Source: Planctomycetota bacterium
Lineage (GTDB): Bacteria > Planctomycetota > PLA2
Reading direction: 5' to 3'
Assembly (NCBI GenBank): GCA_021776735.1
Contig: JAJFFH010000041.1
Coordinates: forward strand, 1-61,552
Length of the DNA stretch: 61,552 nt
Shown here piece by piece: positions 45,791 to 53,478 of the stretch. Below the pieces are notes generated by a model that had not been told where the DNA came from, made no database searches, and saw only the letters and a program-made list of their open reading frames with translations. Made by a program: the position numbers and the translations under genes. How positions within the stretch are numbered: position 1 is the stretch's first letter; each line of letters begins with the position of its first letter.

Positions 45791-47500
45791 GTGCACCATT
45801 TACTTGTGCAACCGGACTTGCTGCGGCCTCTTCTCGATGCGTTTGCGCGCGAAGGGTCCGCTTCGGCGATGGAAGAGCTCGTCCGGCGCACCCGGCGGCG
45901 GTTGCTGTCCGTGGCACGGCGAATCGGGGCGCCGCAGGACGCCGACGACACCGTGCAAGCGGCCTATCACGCGCTCCTGCGGCGGCCCGGCGCGCCGGAG
46001 AGTTCCGTGCAGGGCTGGCTCGTCGCGACGGTCGTGCGCATTGCGTACCGTAAAAAAGCTCTCGCGCAGCGCGCGCACGATCTTGCGGCGCGGCTCGACG
46101 CGCCGTGTCCGGAAACATCGCCGTCCGTACGCGTTGCCCAGAGCGAAACGGCGCAGAGACTGCGGCACGAAGTTCAGCGACTCCCGGCGAAGTACCGGGA
46201 TGCGGTCGTTCTTTTTCACCTGCAGGGGCTGTCGGCGGAGGAGACTGCACGGCTCCTGGAGGTGCCGCGCTCGACGGTCACGACGCGGCTGTCGCGGGCG
46301 CGCGCGCTGCTGCGTTCGCGGCTTGGGCCGCGGTTCGCGCACGGTCTGGCGTTGGTTCCCTGGCTGCTGGCGGACCGCGCAGGTCCGCTCGCCGCACACC
46401 TCGCGAAAGCCATGAAAGTCGGAGGATCTATGAAAGCCAAAGCAGCCATCGTTCTCACCGGAGTCGGACTCGTCGCCGGATCCGTCGGCGTCCTGGTCGG
46501 CGCCCAGGCAGCACTCGCGCCTCGACCGGAGTCGCGCACGTCCGCGCCCGAACGCGGCAGCCTGACGGTCGCGCACGTGGCGGCGATTCAGGAAATCAAG
46601 CGCTTGCGCACGCAGGTCACGGAACTGTCGAAAAAAGAGTCGCGGGCTCCGGGCGGCTCCGGACCCGCGGGCGGCGCGCCTCCTCCCCCCGCCGGAGCAG
46701 GCAGCGGCGCGACAGCGGTCAAGTCGAACCCGTTCGCGTACCTCCTACGAAAGCGCTCGTTCAACCGGAAGAAGGCGGAGGCCGCAGCGCGTGCGAGCCA
46801 CGTCTCCGCAGAGGAACTCGATGTCGCGGTCCGGGCCTACAACACGGTCGCCACGGGCGCGGACCCGAAGCAACGCGAGAAACTGCTCACGATGCTGCGC
46901 GACCTTGGCGAGCGTCGCACCGAAACGATCGTCGCCGTGCTGTCCGGTCTTGAGGACGGGCCCGCCTACGCGGATCCCGCAGTCCGTTCCCTCCTGAAAG
47001 CGGGTGTTGTCGCGGGCCGGGAACAGGTCATCCTCGATGCGCTCGCCAGCGACACCACGTCGCGTTGGGCCAAGAAACAAATCCTGACCAACCTCGACGC
47101 CGTCGATTCACCGGCCGTGCGCGACTACCTCGTCGAGAGGCTCGGGGGCGAGACCGACCGCTACCTGTCCAGCGACGTCGCCATGACTCTGGGCGAACTC
47201 AAGGAACCGCGCGCCGTGTCCCACTGCAACCGCCTGCTGCGTGCGGGGGGCGACTGGGCTCCGTTCGCGCCGTACTTCCTGATCGCGCTGGGCAAGATCG
47301 GTGGCGACGAGGCCCAAGGAGCGCTCCTCGATCACGCCCGGCGCGTCCCGAGCCAGGCAGCCGCCGCGCTGCGAGCCCTGGCCAAACTCGACCCGACGAC
47401 CGCCCGGCTGGAAGCCGAGAATCTCCTGCGCAGCGAAGACGCGAGAAAGCTGTCCCCGGCGAACCGCAAAACAGTCGAGAAGGTAGCTCGCGAGGGATAG
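45791..47500 (+). CDS. ECF sigma factor fused to membrane segment and HEAT-like repeats
   Basis: 569 residues from GTG 45791. Sigma region 2 (LLSVARRIGAPQDADDTVQAAYHALL) and region 4 (VQRLPAKYRDAVVLFHLQGLSAEETARLLEVPRSTVTTRLSRAR) are close to those of the gene at 37777. A membrane helix follows at about 220-240 (AIVLTGVGLVAGSVGVLVG), then a Pro/Gly linker and helical repeats of HEAT/PBS type (AVRDYLVERLGGETDRYLSSDVAMTLGEL). GGAGG plus in-frame ATG (46430) before the helix could start a separate product. Copy 16 of the 12-mer lies in the linker between regions 2 and 4. Confidence 0.83.
   Translation: MHHLLVQPDLLRPLLDAFAREGSASAMEELVRRTRRRLLSVARRIGAPQDADDTVQAAYHALLRRPGAPESSVQGWLVATVVRIAYRKKALAQRAHDLAARLDAPCPETSPSVRVAQSETAQRLRHEVQRLPAKYRDAVVLFHLQGLSAEETARLLEVPRSTVTTRLSRARALLRSRLGPRFAHGLALVPWLLADRAGPLAAHLAKAMKVGGSMKAKAAIVLTGVGLVAGSVGVLVGAQAALAPRPESRTSAPERGSLTVAHVAAIQEIKRLRTQVTELSKKESRAPGGSGPAGGAPPPPAGAGSGATAVKSNPFAYLLRKRSFNRKKAEAAARASHVSAEELDVAVRAYNTVATGADPKQREKLLTMLRDLGERRTETIVAVLSGLEDGPAYADPAVRSLLKAGVVAGREQVILDALASDTTSRWAKKQILTNLDAVDSPAVRDYLVERLGGETDRYLSSDVAMTLGELKEPRAVSHCNRLLRAGGDWAPFAPYFLIALGKIGGDEAQGALLDHARRVPSQAAAALRALAKLDPTTARLEAENLLRSEDARKLSPANRKTVEKVAREG
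46117..46128 (-). repeat. ACGGACGGCGAT motif, copy 16
   Basis: Exact 12-mer, antisense in sigma fusion 2, encoding SPSVR in the linker; followed on the minus strand by GTTT. Confidence 0.9.
46421..46432 (+). promoter_or_regulatory. internal ribosome-binding site and start inside sigma fusion 2
   Basis: GGAGG (46421-46425), 4-base spacer, ATG (46430) in frame, followed by KAKAAIVLTGVGLVAGS. Matches the arrangement at 38371 in the paralogue. Confidence 0.6.
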
Positions 47501-47506
47501 CCACCT

Positions 47507-47530
47507 CGAAAGTCCGCTGACGGACTTTCG
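47507..47530 (+). terminator. hairpin terminator after sigma fusion 2
   Basis: Perfect stem CGAAAGTCCG / CGGACTTTCG with loop CTGA, starting 7 bp after the stop. Only a weak T-tail (CTCGTTCG). Confidence 0.7.
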
Positions 47531-47661
47531 CTCGTTCGGGCCAGGTGCGGCTTCGCCGCTGGCGGCCCCGTCTGACGCGGGCGCGCGCAGTCGGAAGGCG
47601 TGTCCACCCCGCTAGAAATGGCCGCAAAGCGGACATTTCAGCCGATAGATCAGGGGAGAGG

Positions 47662-49020
47662 ATGCAGGCCCACGCCCAACGTCCGCTCATGGCGGGCTTC
47701 ACCATATTCATCACCCTGATCGGGTGTGGTGCTGCGCTTGTGGCGGCTCAGGATACGCCGGTCATTGCGGTGGCGCTGGCCGGGCTTGCGGCATCGCTCG
47801 GGTTGGTCTTGCTGGCGCCCGCGGCGGCGTTGGCCCTGCTGGTGCTCACCCGGTTCACGTTCGAGATGGCTTGGGACCAGCGCGTGGTCGGGTTCGGCAT
47901 CCTCGAACTGCTCGCGATCGGGACGCCGCTGGCGGTCCTTTTGGTGCTCATGATCCACCGGCCGCGGTTCGCGCACCTGCCGTTCGTCAAGCCCGTGATC
48001 CTCTGGTCGATCGTGATCGCCGGGATCGGAGCCATTTCGGCGCTCGCGCACGGGAACGCGATGAGCGTGGTCCAGACCACGCTACGGCTCACCTCGGGGC
48101 TGCCGGTCTTTTTGCTGACGGTCATGGTCGTGCGCTCGTTCTCGCACGCGCGGCGGCTCCTGCGCCTCTGGGCTCTCAGCGCTATCCCCGCCGTTCTCGT
48201 GTTCTATGCCTACGGCGATTCCTCGGCGATGTCGTATCACGGGCTGCTGCGGCTGCGTGCGCTCTACCACGATGTCGTCACGCCGGCCTTCGTCGCCTGC
48301 GTCACGATACACCTCTGCCTCTACTTCGTCGGCGTGGAGCGGCGCCGGCAAGACGGCGACCGCAGCCTCTGGCGAATCGCACTTCTCACCGGCTCGATCG
48401 GCCTTCTCGGACGCATGCTTTTTGTGACCTACCACAACGCGCTGCTGATCGTCTGCTTCCTCACCGCGTTCGTTTCCTCTTGGGCCCAACGACGCTTCGG
48501 GTTGTTGCTGGCCGGTCTCCTTCTGGCCGTGGGCCTGAGCCAGATACCGACGATCCAGCAGCGCTGGTGGCGCGAAATCGCGATCGTGCAGGGTGACCAC
48601 GATCCGATCGGGTTTGCCTCCGGCCGACCCAACCGCTGGCGGCGTTTCCTGGGACGCTGGGAGCGCGCACCGATGGTCACCAAGGTCGTCGGGGTCTACG
48701 GCGCCTGGGGCAACCCCGAGAACCAGTTCCTGCACCTCATGATCGACCTCGGGCCAATCGGCGCGCTGGCCACGGTCGGCCTGCTGCTGTCCATCACCCT
48801 GAGCCTGCGCCGCTGGATTCGCGAAGAAACCGACCCTGAGAAGCGCTCGTTCTTCATACTCATCTTGGCCTTGCTGGTCGGCAGCATCGGCGCGTGGATC
48901 ACCTCGACCCCCCTCGTCTTCACCAACTTCCAATGGTTCCTCTGGTCCATCGCCGGCTTAGCCGTGGTCGCGCGCCAAAGCCAAATCACTACCGAGCCCG
49001 GCACAAAGGAGCGACTCTAG
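47662..49020 (+). CDS. O-antigen ligase/polymerase family protein
   Basis: 452 residues, about 11-12 membrane helices and a large periplasmic loop containing the Wzy_C-type stretch PNRWRRFLGRWERAPM...GNPENQFLHLMIDLGPIGAL. Joins or polymerises lipid-linked repeat units at the outer face of the inner membrane. Start ATG 47662 is supported by a strong ribosome-binding site (GGGGAGAGG). The last codons (TTEPGTKERL) lie in an inverted repeat with 49107-49130. Confidence 0.88.
   Translation: MQAHAQRPLMAGFTIFITLIGCGAALVAAQDTPVIAVALAGLAASLGLVLLAPAAALALLVLTRFTFEMAWDQRVVGFGILELLAIGTPLAVLLVLMIHRPRFAHLPFVKPVILWSIVIAGIGAISALAHGNAMSVVQTTLRLTSGLPVFLLTVMVVRSFSHARRLLRLWALSAIPAVLVFYAYGDSSAMSYHGLLRLRALYHDVVTPAFVACVTIHLCLYFVGVERRRQDGDRSLWRIALLTGSIGLLGRMLFVTYHNALLIVCFLTAFVSSWAQRRFGLLLAGLLLAVGLSQIPTIQQRWWREIAIVQGDHDPIGFASGRPNRWRRFLGRWERAPMVTKVVGVYGAWGNPENQFLHLMIDLGPIGALATVGLLLSITLSLRRWIREETDPEKRSFFILILALLVGSIGAWITSTPLVFTNFQWFLWSIAGLAVVARQSQITTEPGTKERL
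48991..49013 (-). repeat. GCCGGGCTCGGTA repeat, inverted arm
   Basis: Reverse complement matches 49107-49130 with one mismatch over about 23 bp. The arm lies inside the 3' end of the O-antigen ligase gene. Confidence 0.65.
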
Positions 49021-49106
49021 GATCCAAAACCCCAGCCGGCAGGCGATTTCGAAGCACGCCCGGTCACGCGGTCACCGCGCGATAGGCCCGTCCGAGTTGT
49101 CAAAAT

Positions 49107-49131
49107 CGCTCTTTTGTGCCGGGCTCGGTAT
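49107..49131 (+). repeat. GCCGGGCTCGGTA repeat, direct arm
   Basis: Pairs with 48991-49013 across about 93 bp and shares the 20-bp core with 36415-36434. Confidence 0.65.
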
Positions 49132-49205
49132 TGCACTGCAGCGGGTTGGCCGATCCGCGGCCGCCCTCCAAACTGCAACCGGCGCCCCGGGCGCCCGGGC
49201 GCGGG

Positions 49206-51119
49206 CTACCGCCTGCTGGCCGGGATGCGGGCCGGGGCCAGGGCGCGCATTCGGCGCCACCATCTTGCCAGCGTGACCAGGCCCCAGGCTCTTTGGGCCG
49301 TGCGCAGGTCGCCGGCGGGGGCGTTTCTCAGGCGCTCGACCGCATCGCCGTCGAACACGTCAAGTTCGTCGGCGAGGCCTTCGAGGGAGTCGCGGGCCAC
49401 GTCGGCGAGGGCGCCTCGCAGCCAAGAGTGCAGCGGCGCGCCGAAGCCCATCTTCGGCCGATCGACGAGCCGGGCGGGGAACAGCTTGGCCAGCAGCCGG
49501 CGCAACGGGGTCTTGCCGAGATGGCCGGCGATCATCCGCTCGGGCGGACACGACATCGCGAGTTTCACGATCTCCTGATCGAGCAGCGGCGCGCGTCCTT
49601 CGACCGACACCGCCATGCCCATGCGGTCGAGCCGCGCGAGATAGTCCTCGACAAGGTGCCCGCGGATCGCGTTGCGCCGCATCGACTCCGCGAAGGAGGC
49701 ATCGCCGTCCTTGGCTTGCCATCCGGCGGATCGCGTTACGGGAGGACGGCGGTGCAAGACCTCGCGCCCCCGGGCCGACATGAGATTCGACAGTGCGTCC
49801 CGATGAAACAGCATCGGACCCCAGTAGATGGGCTCACGCGACGCCGCGCGGCGAAAGAGTTCGCGCCGCGGCTCGTCGCGCACGAACGTACGCACGCCCG
49901 CGTAGGCCAGGCCACGCAGGGGACCCGGCAGCGCCCCCATCGGGCGCAGGTAGCGGCGGTAGGCGCGCCAAAGCGCGGTCCACCGCGAGTAGCCGAAGAA
50001 CAGTTCGTCGCCGCCATCGCCGGTCAGGACCACGGGCACGCCCTGTTCGCGCGCGAGCTGGCAGACAAAGTACGTCGCGATCCAGATCGGATTCGGATGC
50101 GGCTCGTCGACAAAGCGCTCCGCCTCGGCCAGCCGTTCCGCGACGAGTCCGGAGGTCATCGACACTTCGAAGTGCTCGGCCCCGAGATGGTCCGCGACAG
50201 CCCGCGCGTACTGGCCCTCGTTGAACGCCTCGTCGTCGCCGAAGGTGACGGTGAACGTACGCAACGGAACGGTGCCGATCCGCGCCGCGAGCCCGGCGAC
50301 GAGGCTCGAATCGACGCCACCGGACAGCGTGATGCCGACCGGAACGTCCGCGACGAGCCGCAGGCGCACGGCGTCGGTCAACGTCTCCTCGAGACGGCGG
50401 TCGAACGTGGCGGGCCGCGGGTCGGGCTCGACATCTCCGGTTTCGTGGTACCGCCAGCGCGCGGTGATAACCCCGTCGCGAATCTCCATCGCGCCACCGG
50501 GCGGGACCTTGAAGACGCCTTCGAGCAGCGTGTCCGGGGCCGCGACGTGGCCTGTGGCGAGGTACTCCGGCAACATCGCCGTCCGTAGGCTTGGTTCAAC
50601 AAAGCCACTGGAAATCAGCGCGTCGATCGTCGAGGAGAACGCGACGCCCCGCTCGGTCTCGGCGTAGTACAGCGGTTTTTTCCCGATGCGGTCGCGCGCG
50701 AGGAGCATCCGCCGGCGCTCGCCGTCCCAGATCGCGAAGGCGAACATGCCGCGCAGCGCGCCGAGACAGCCGTCGCCGAGTTGGGTGTACGCCGCAAGGA
50801 GGACTTCGGTGTCGGTCCGTGACCGGAACGTCTCGCCGGTTCCCGTCAACGGAGCGCGCAGCGCGGCGAAGTTGTAGATCTCGCCGTTGTACGTCGTCCA
50901 GAGGTCGCGGCCACCGTGCCGCATGGGCTGGCGACCCGCGGCACTCAGGTCGAGAATCGACAGGCGCCGGTGGGCGAGCCAGACGCGGCCGCCGTCGAGT
51001 TCGACGACGCCGTGGTCGTCCGGGCCGCGCTGGGCCATGCGATCGCGCGCCGATTCGACCTCGGCGCGTGTCATCGGCGCCGCCCCCGGGCGCAGGGCAA
51101 AGCCCAGAATGCCGCACAT
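49206..51119 (-). CDS. asnB: asparagine synthase (glutamine-hydrolysing)
   Basis: 637 residues. N-terminal glutaminase with Cys2 (MCGILGF), NGEIYNF at 78-84 and the SRTDTEV motif; synthetase domain with the PP-loop SGGVDSS at 266-272 and TGDGGDELFFGY. Copies inside EPS clusters often amidate sugar acids (for example glucuronate), so that role is possible besides asparagine synthesis. RTAMLPEYL near residue 179 is encoded by copy 17 of the 12-mer, and a near-copy encodes KDGDAS. Divergent from the following glycosyltransferase with 20 bp between starts. Confidence 0.93.
   Translation of the reverse strand: MCGILGFALRPGAAPMTRAEVESARDRMAQRGPDDHGVVELDGGRVWLAHRRLSILDLSAAGRQPMRHGGRDLWTTYNGEIYNFAALRAPLTGTGETFRSRTDTEVLLAAYTQLGDGCLGALRGMFAFAIWDGERRRMLLARDRIGKKPLYYAETERGVAFSSTIDALISSGFVEPSLRTAMLPEYLATGHVAAPDTLLEGVFKVPPGGAMEIRDGVITARWRYHETGDVEPDPRPATFDRRLEETLTDAVRLRLVADVPVGITLSGGVDSSLVAGLAARIGTVPLRTFTVTFGDDEAFNEGQYARAVADHLGAEHFEVSMTSGLVAERLAEAERFVDEPHPNPIWIATYFVCQLAREQGVPVVLTGDGGDELFFGYSRWTALWRAYRRYLRPMGALPGPLRGLAYAGVRTFVRDEPRRELFRRAASREPIYWGPMLFHRDALSNLMSARGREVLHRRPPVTRSAGWQAKDGDASFAESMRRNAIRGHLVEDYLARLDRMGMAVSVEGRAPLLDQEIVKLAMSCPPERMIAGHLGKTPLRRLLAKLFPARLVDRPKMGFGAPLHSWLRGALADVARDSLEGLADELDVFDGDAVERLRNAPAGDLRTAQRAWGLVTLARWWRRMRALAPARIPASRR
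49701..49712 (-). repeat. near-copy of ACGGACGGCGAT
   Basis: AAGGACGGCGAT, one mismatch, with AGCC lead and GCCT tail, in the asnB-like gene. Confidence 0.5.
50575..50586 (-). repeat. ACGGACGGCGAT motif, copy 17
   Basis: Exact 12-mer, sense, encoding RTAM in the asparagine synthase; preceded by AGCCT and followed by GTTG. Confidence 0.9.
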
Positions 51120-51139
51120 CCTGTCTTTTGCAATCGGTT

Positions 51140-52264
51140 ATGCCGACCTTATTCCGTATGGGAAGCCCCATCCGGGTGCTGCACTGGTACTGGCAAAGCG
51201 CCGGCGGTGGAATCGACCGCGTCGTGCGCACGCTCGCGCGTCGCCAGGCCGACAATCCCGGCCTCGACATCCGGCTGGCGACGGGCCGTGCATGGGACGC
51301 GGCGCGCGACCCGAAGCTGCCGCCCGCGAGTGGAATGGGCTTTCGCCACGGGCTCGATTTCTTGCGGCTGGGACGGGTGCGGGCCGCGCTGCGCGACATC
51401 GACCTGCTGCACATGCACTCGTTCAATCCGGTCGTGGCGCTCGCCGCACGCCAGACCAGGACGCGCGTGATCTACACCGATCACGGGTCGGACCGCTCCA
51501 AGAGCCCGCGCAACCTGATCATGCAGTGGCTCTTGCAGCGCCGGTTCGTCGGTCGCGTCGCCGCCCTCGTCACGTCGCCGTCGCGGTTCGCCGCCGCCGG
51601 CCAAGAGGAGTTCTACGCACGCAAGATCCGGGCGGTCGAGAACGGCCTCGAGGCCTCGAGCATCCGGGCCCGCCGGAGTTCCCAGAAGACCCGCGCCGAG
51701 TTCGGCCTTTCGCCGCGCGACTTCGTCATCGGCACCGCCGCCGTGTTTCAGGAGCGCAAGCGGCTGCCGTTGCTGCTCAAGGTGTTCGCCGAATTCGAGC
51801 GGCTCAACCCGCACGCTCGCGCGCGCCTGCTGATCGCGGGCGACGGCTGGGGTGCCGATGCGCTGCGCGACGGCGCCGCGGGACTCGGCATCGCCGACCG
51901 CACCGTCTTTTGCGGATTTCGCCGCGACGTACACGACGTGATCGCGGCCATGGATACGTTCGTGCTGCCGACCAAAGGCGAGCCGTTCGGTCTCGCGGCC
52001 GTCGAGGCCATGCTGCTTCAGCGGCCGGTCATCGTCTTCAAGAGCGGCGGCGGTCTCGTCGAGGTGGTGCGCGACGGCGAGACCGGCTACATCGTGCCGA
52101 CCGCGAGCAAGGCCGTGCGCGCCCTCGAAGACATCTACCGGCATCCGCGCGGAGCGCGCGAACTCGGCCGGCGTGCCCGCGCGATCGCGCTGCGCCGCTT
52201 CGGCATGGAGCGGATGGAGCGCAGTATCTACGCCTGTTACCAGGAGGCCGTCCATGCTCCGTAA
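51140..52264 (+). CDS. GT4-type glycosyltransferase
   Basis: 374 residues (ATG 51140; ATG 51158 also possible). N-terminus RVLHWYWQSAGGGIDRVVRTLARR with HMHSFNPVVALAARQTRTRVIYTDHGSD; donor half VIGTAAVFQERKRLPLLLKVF, LLIAGDGWGADALRDGAAGLGI, LPTKGEPFGLAAVEAMLLQRPVIVF (E-x7-E). EPS assembly. The next gene's ATG (52254) overlaps its end. Confidence 0.88.
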   Translation: MPTLFRMGSPIRVLHWYWQSAGGGIDRVVRTLARRQADNPGLDIRLATGRAWDAARDPKLPPASGMGFRHGLDFLRLGRVRAALRDIDLLHMHSFNPVVALAARQTRTRVIYTDHGSDRSKSPRNLIMQWLLQRRFVGRVAALVTSPSRFAAAGQEEFYARKIRAVENGLEASSIRARRSSQKTRAEFGLSPRDFVIGTAAVFQERKRLPLLLKVFAEFERLNPHARARLLIAGDGWGADALRDGAAGLGIADRTVFCGFRRDVHDVIAAMDTFVLPTKGEPFGLAAVEAMLLQRPVIVFKSGGGLVEVVRDGETGYIVPTASKAVRALEDIYRHPRGARELGRRARAIALRRFGMERMERSIYACYQEAVHAP

Positions 52265-53456
52265 GCTCCCGCCCACAGAGGTTGTGAACGAATCCCATCG
52301 TGAGGCTCCGAGGGCGAGCGCTACGCAGCCCCTCCAACATCGTCCGATGTTGGGCCAGACAGACACTTCCGCAGAAATCAGGACGGGCGCCGAAGGCGAT
52401 CGCCATGGCGCAGCCGCAGCCGCAGCCGGCCGAAGCCAGAGGGGACTTGTTCACGGCCTCTCTGTCCTCTGGCGCGGCAAGTCGAGCCGATTCCACGCGT
52501 CGGTGGCCGCCGGGGCCCTCGTCTCGGACGCCCGCGGAGGCGACGCCTACGACCTCGAGACCGTGCGCACGCTCACCCGCGTCGCGCGTGTCGATATTGA
52601 TCCGTCCGCCAAGCGGCGCCCTCGCGAACGTGCGCTCGGACACGTCTGGCGCCTCTTGTCGGCAACGCCGCCGCAGGCCGACATCGTCATCAGCGACCCG
52701 TTCGTCGCCGCCTGGGGCCGCCGCGCCCTCGACGCGAGGCACGTCGCGATGGTCCACCACTTTCCCTTCGAGTTGACACGCGGCACGCTGGCGCAGCGCA
52801 CGTACCTGAGCCGGCTTCGGCGCCGGCTCAAGACGATGGATACCGTCGTCACGGTCTCGGAGTTCTGGAAGACGCAGTTCGAGAAAATGGGCTGCCAAGA
52901 CGTCCGGGTGGTGCACAACGCGCTCGACCCGGCACGCTTTCGCTACGGCGACAAGGAGCTCGCCGCATTCCGGCAGCGCTTCGACCTCCCGCCGGACAAG
53001 CCGCTGATCTACGCCGGCAACGCCCAAATCCAAAAGGGCGTCACCGACGTGTACGACGCGCTCAAGGACGAGCCCTACACACTCGTGATGACCGGCCCGC
53101 GCGAAGAATCGCTGCGCGACCTCCCGGTCCGCTGGCTCGACCTGCGCTACGACGACTACGTGCGCCTGCTCGCCGCCGCAGACGTCGTGGTAACGATGTC
53201 ACGCATGACCGAAGGCTGGTGCCGTACCGCCCACGAGGCGCTGCTCTGCGGCACCCCCGTCATCGGCTCGGGCACCGGCGGCATGCGCGAACTGCTCGAG
53301 GGCGCGGGTCAAGCCGTCGTCGCACCGAAACAACTTGCGCAAGCCGTACGCGACGCGCTCCACGACAAGGACCGCATCCGCCACGGCCGCGAGTTCGCGG
53401 AACGCTTTACGCCGGACCGCTTCAACCAGGCCTGGGAGCGAATCATCCGCGAGTAG
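52254..53456 (+). CDS. glycosyltransferase whose N-terminus is encoded by the MITE-like element
   Basis: 400 residues as an open frame. From about residue 70 it is a GT4-type protein (DIVISDPFVAAWG, AMVHHFPFEL, VTVSEFWKTQFEKMGCQDVRVVHNALDP, LIYAGNAQIQKGVTDVYDAL, SRMTEGWCRTAHEALLCGTPVIGS). The first MLRKLPPTE is followed by about 60 residues read straight through the element at 52277-52461 (Ala/Arg-rich, ending GRSQRG), with no stop. Either the element inserted in frame or the true start is an unusual codon inside it. Its normal N-terminal strand is missing or replaced, so activity is uncertain. Confidence 0.7.
   Translation: MLRKLPPTEVVNESHREAPRASATQPLQHRPMLGQTDTSAEIRTGAEGDRHGAAAAAAGRSQRGLVHGLSVLWRGKSSRFHASVAAGALVSDARGGDAYDLETVRTLTRVARVDIDPSAKRRPRERALGHVWRLLSATPPQADIVISDPFVAAWGRRALDARHVAMVHHFPFELTRGTLAQRTYLSRLRRRLKTMDTVVTVSEFWKTQFEKMGCQDVRVVHNALDPARFRYGDKELAAFRQRFDLPPDKPLIYAGNAQIQKGVTDVYDALKDEPYTLVMTGPREESLRDLPVRWLDLRYDDYVRLLAAADVVVTMSRMTEGWCRTAHEALLCGTPVIGSGTGGMRELLEGAGQAVVAPKQLAQAVRDALHDKDRIRHGREFAERFTPDRFNQAWERIIRE
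52277..52461. mobile_element. MITE-like element with terminal inverted repeats, copy B (185 bp)
   Basis: Left end AGAGGTTGTGAAC..., right end (reverse complement) AGAGGCCGTGAAC..., about 15 of 19 matching. Shares with copy A the left 35 bp (CCCATCGT-AGGC), the hairpin with GGGCCAGACA, and the right end (GGCGCAGCCGCAG...GCCGAAGCCAGAGGGGA). About 60 bp shorter than copy A between the left end and the hairpin. Confidence 0.75.
52334..52353 (+). repeat. element hairpin
   Basis: CCAACATC-GTCC-GATGTTGG followed by GCCAGAC, the same structure as at 193-212 and 25334-25353. Confidence 0.7.
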
Positions 53457-53478
53457 GCCCGCGAACAGCCGGGCCCGG

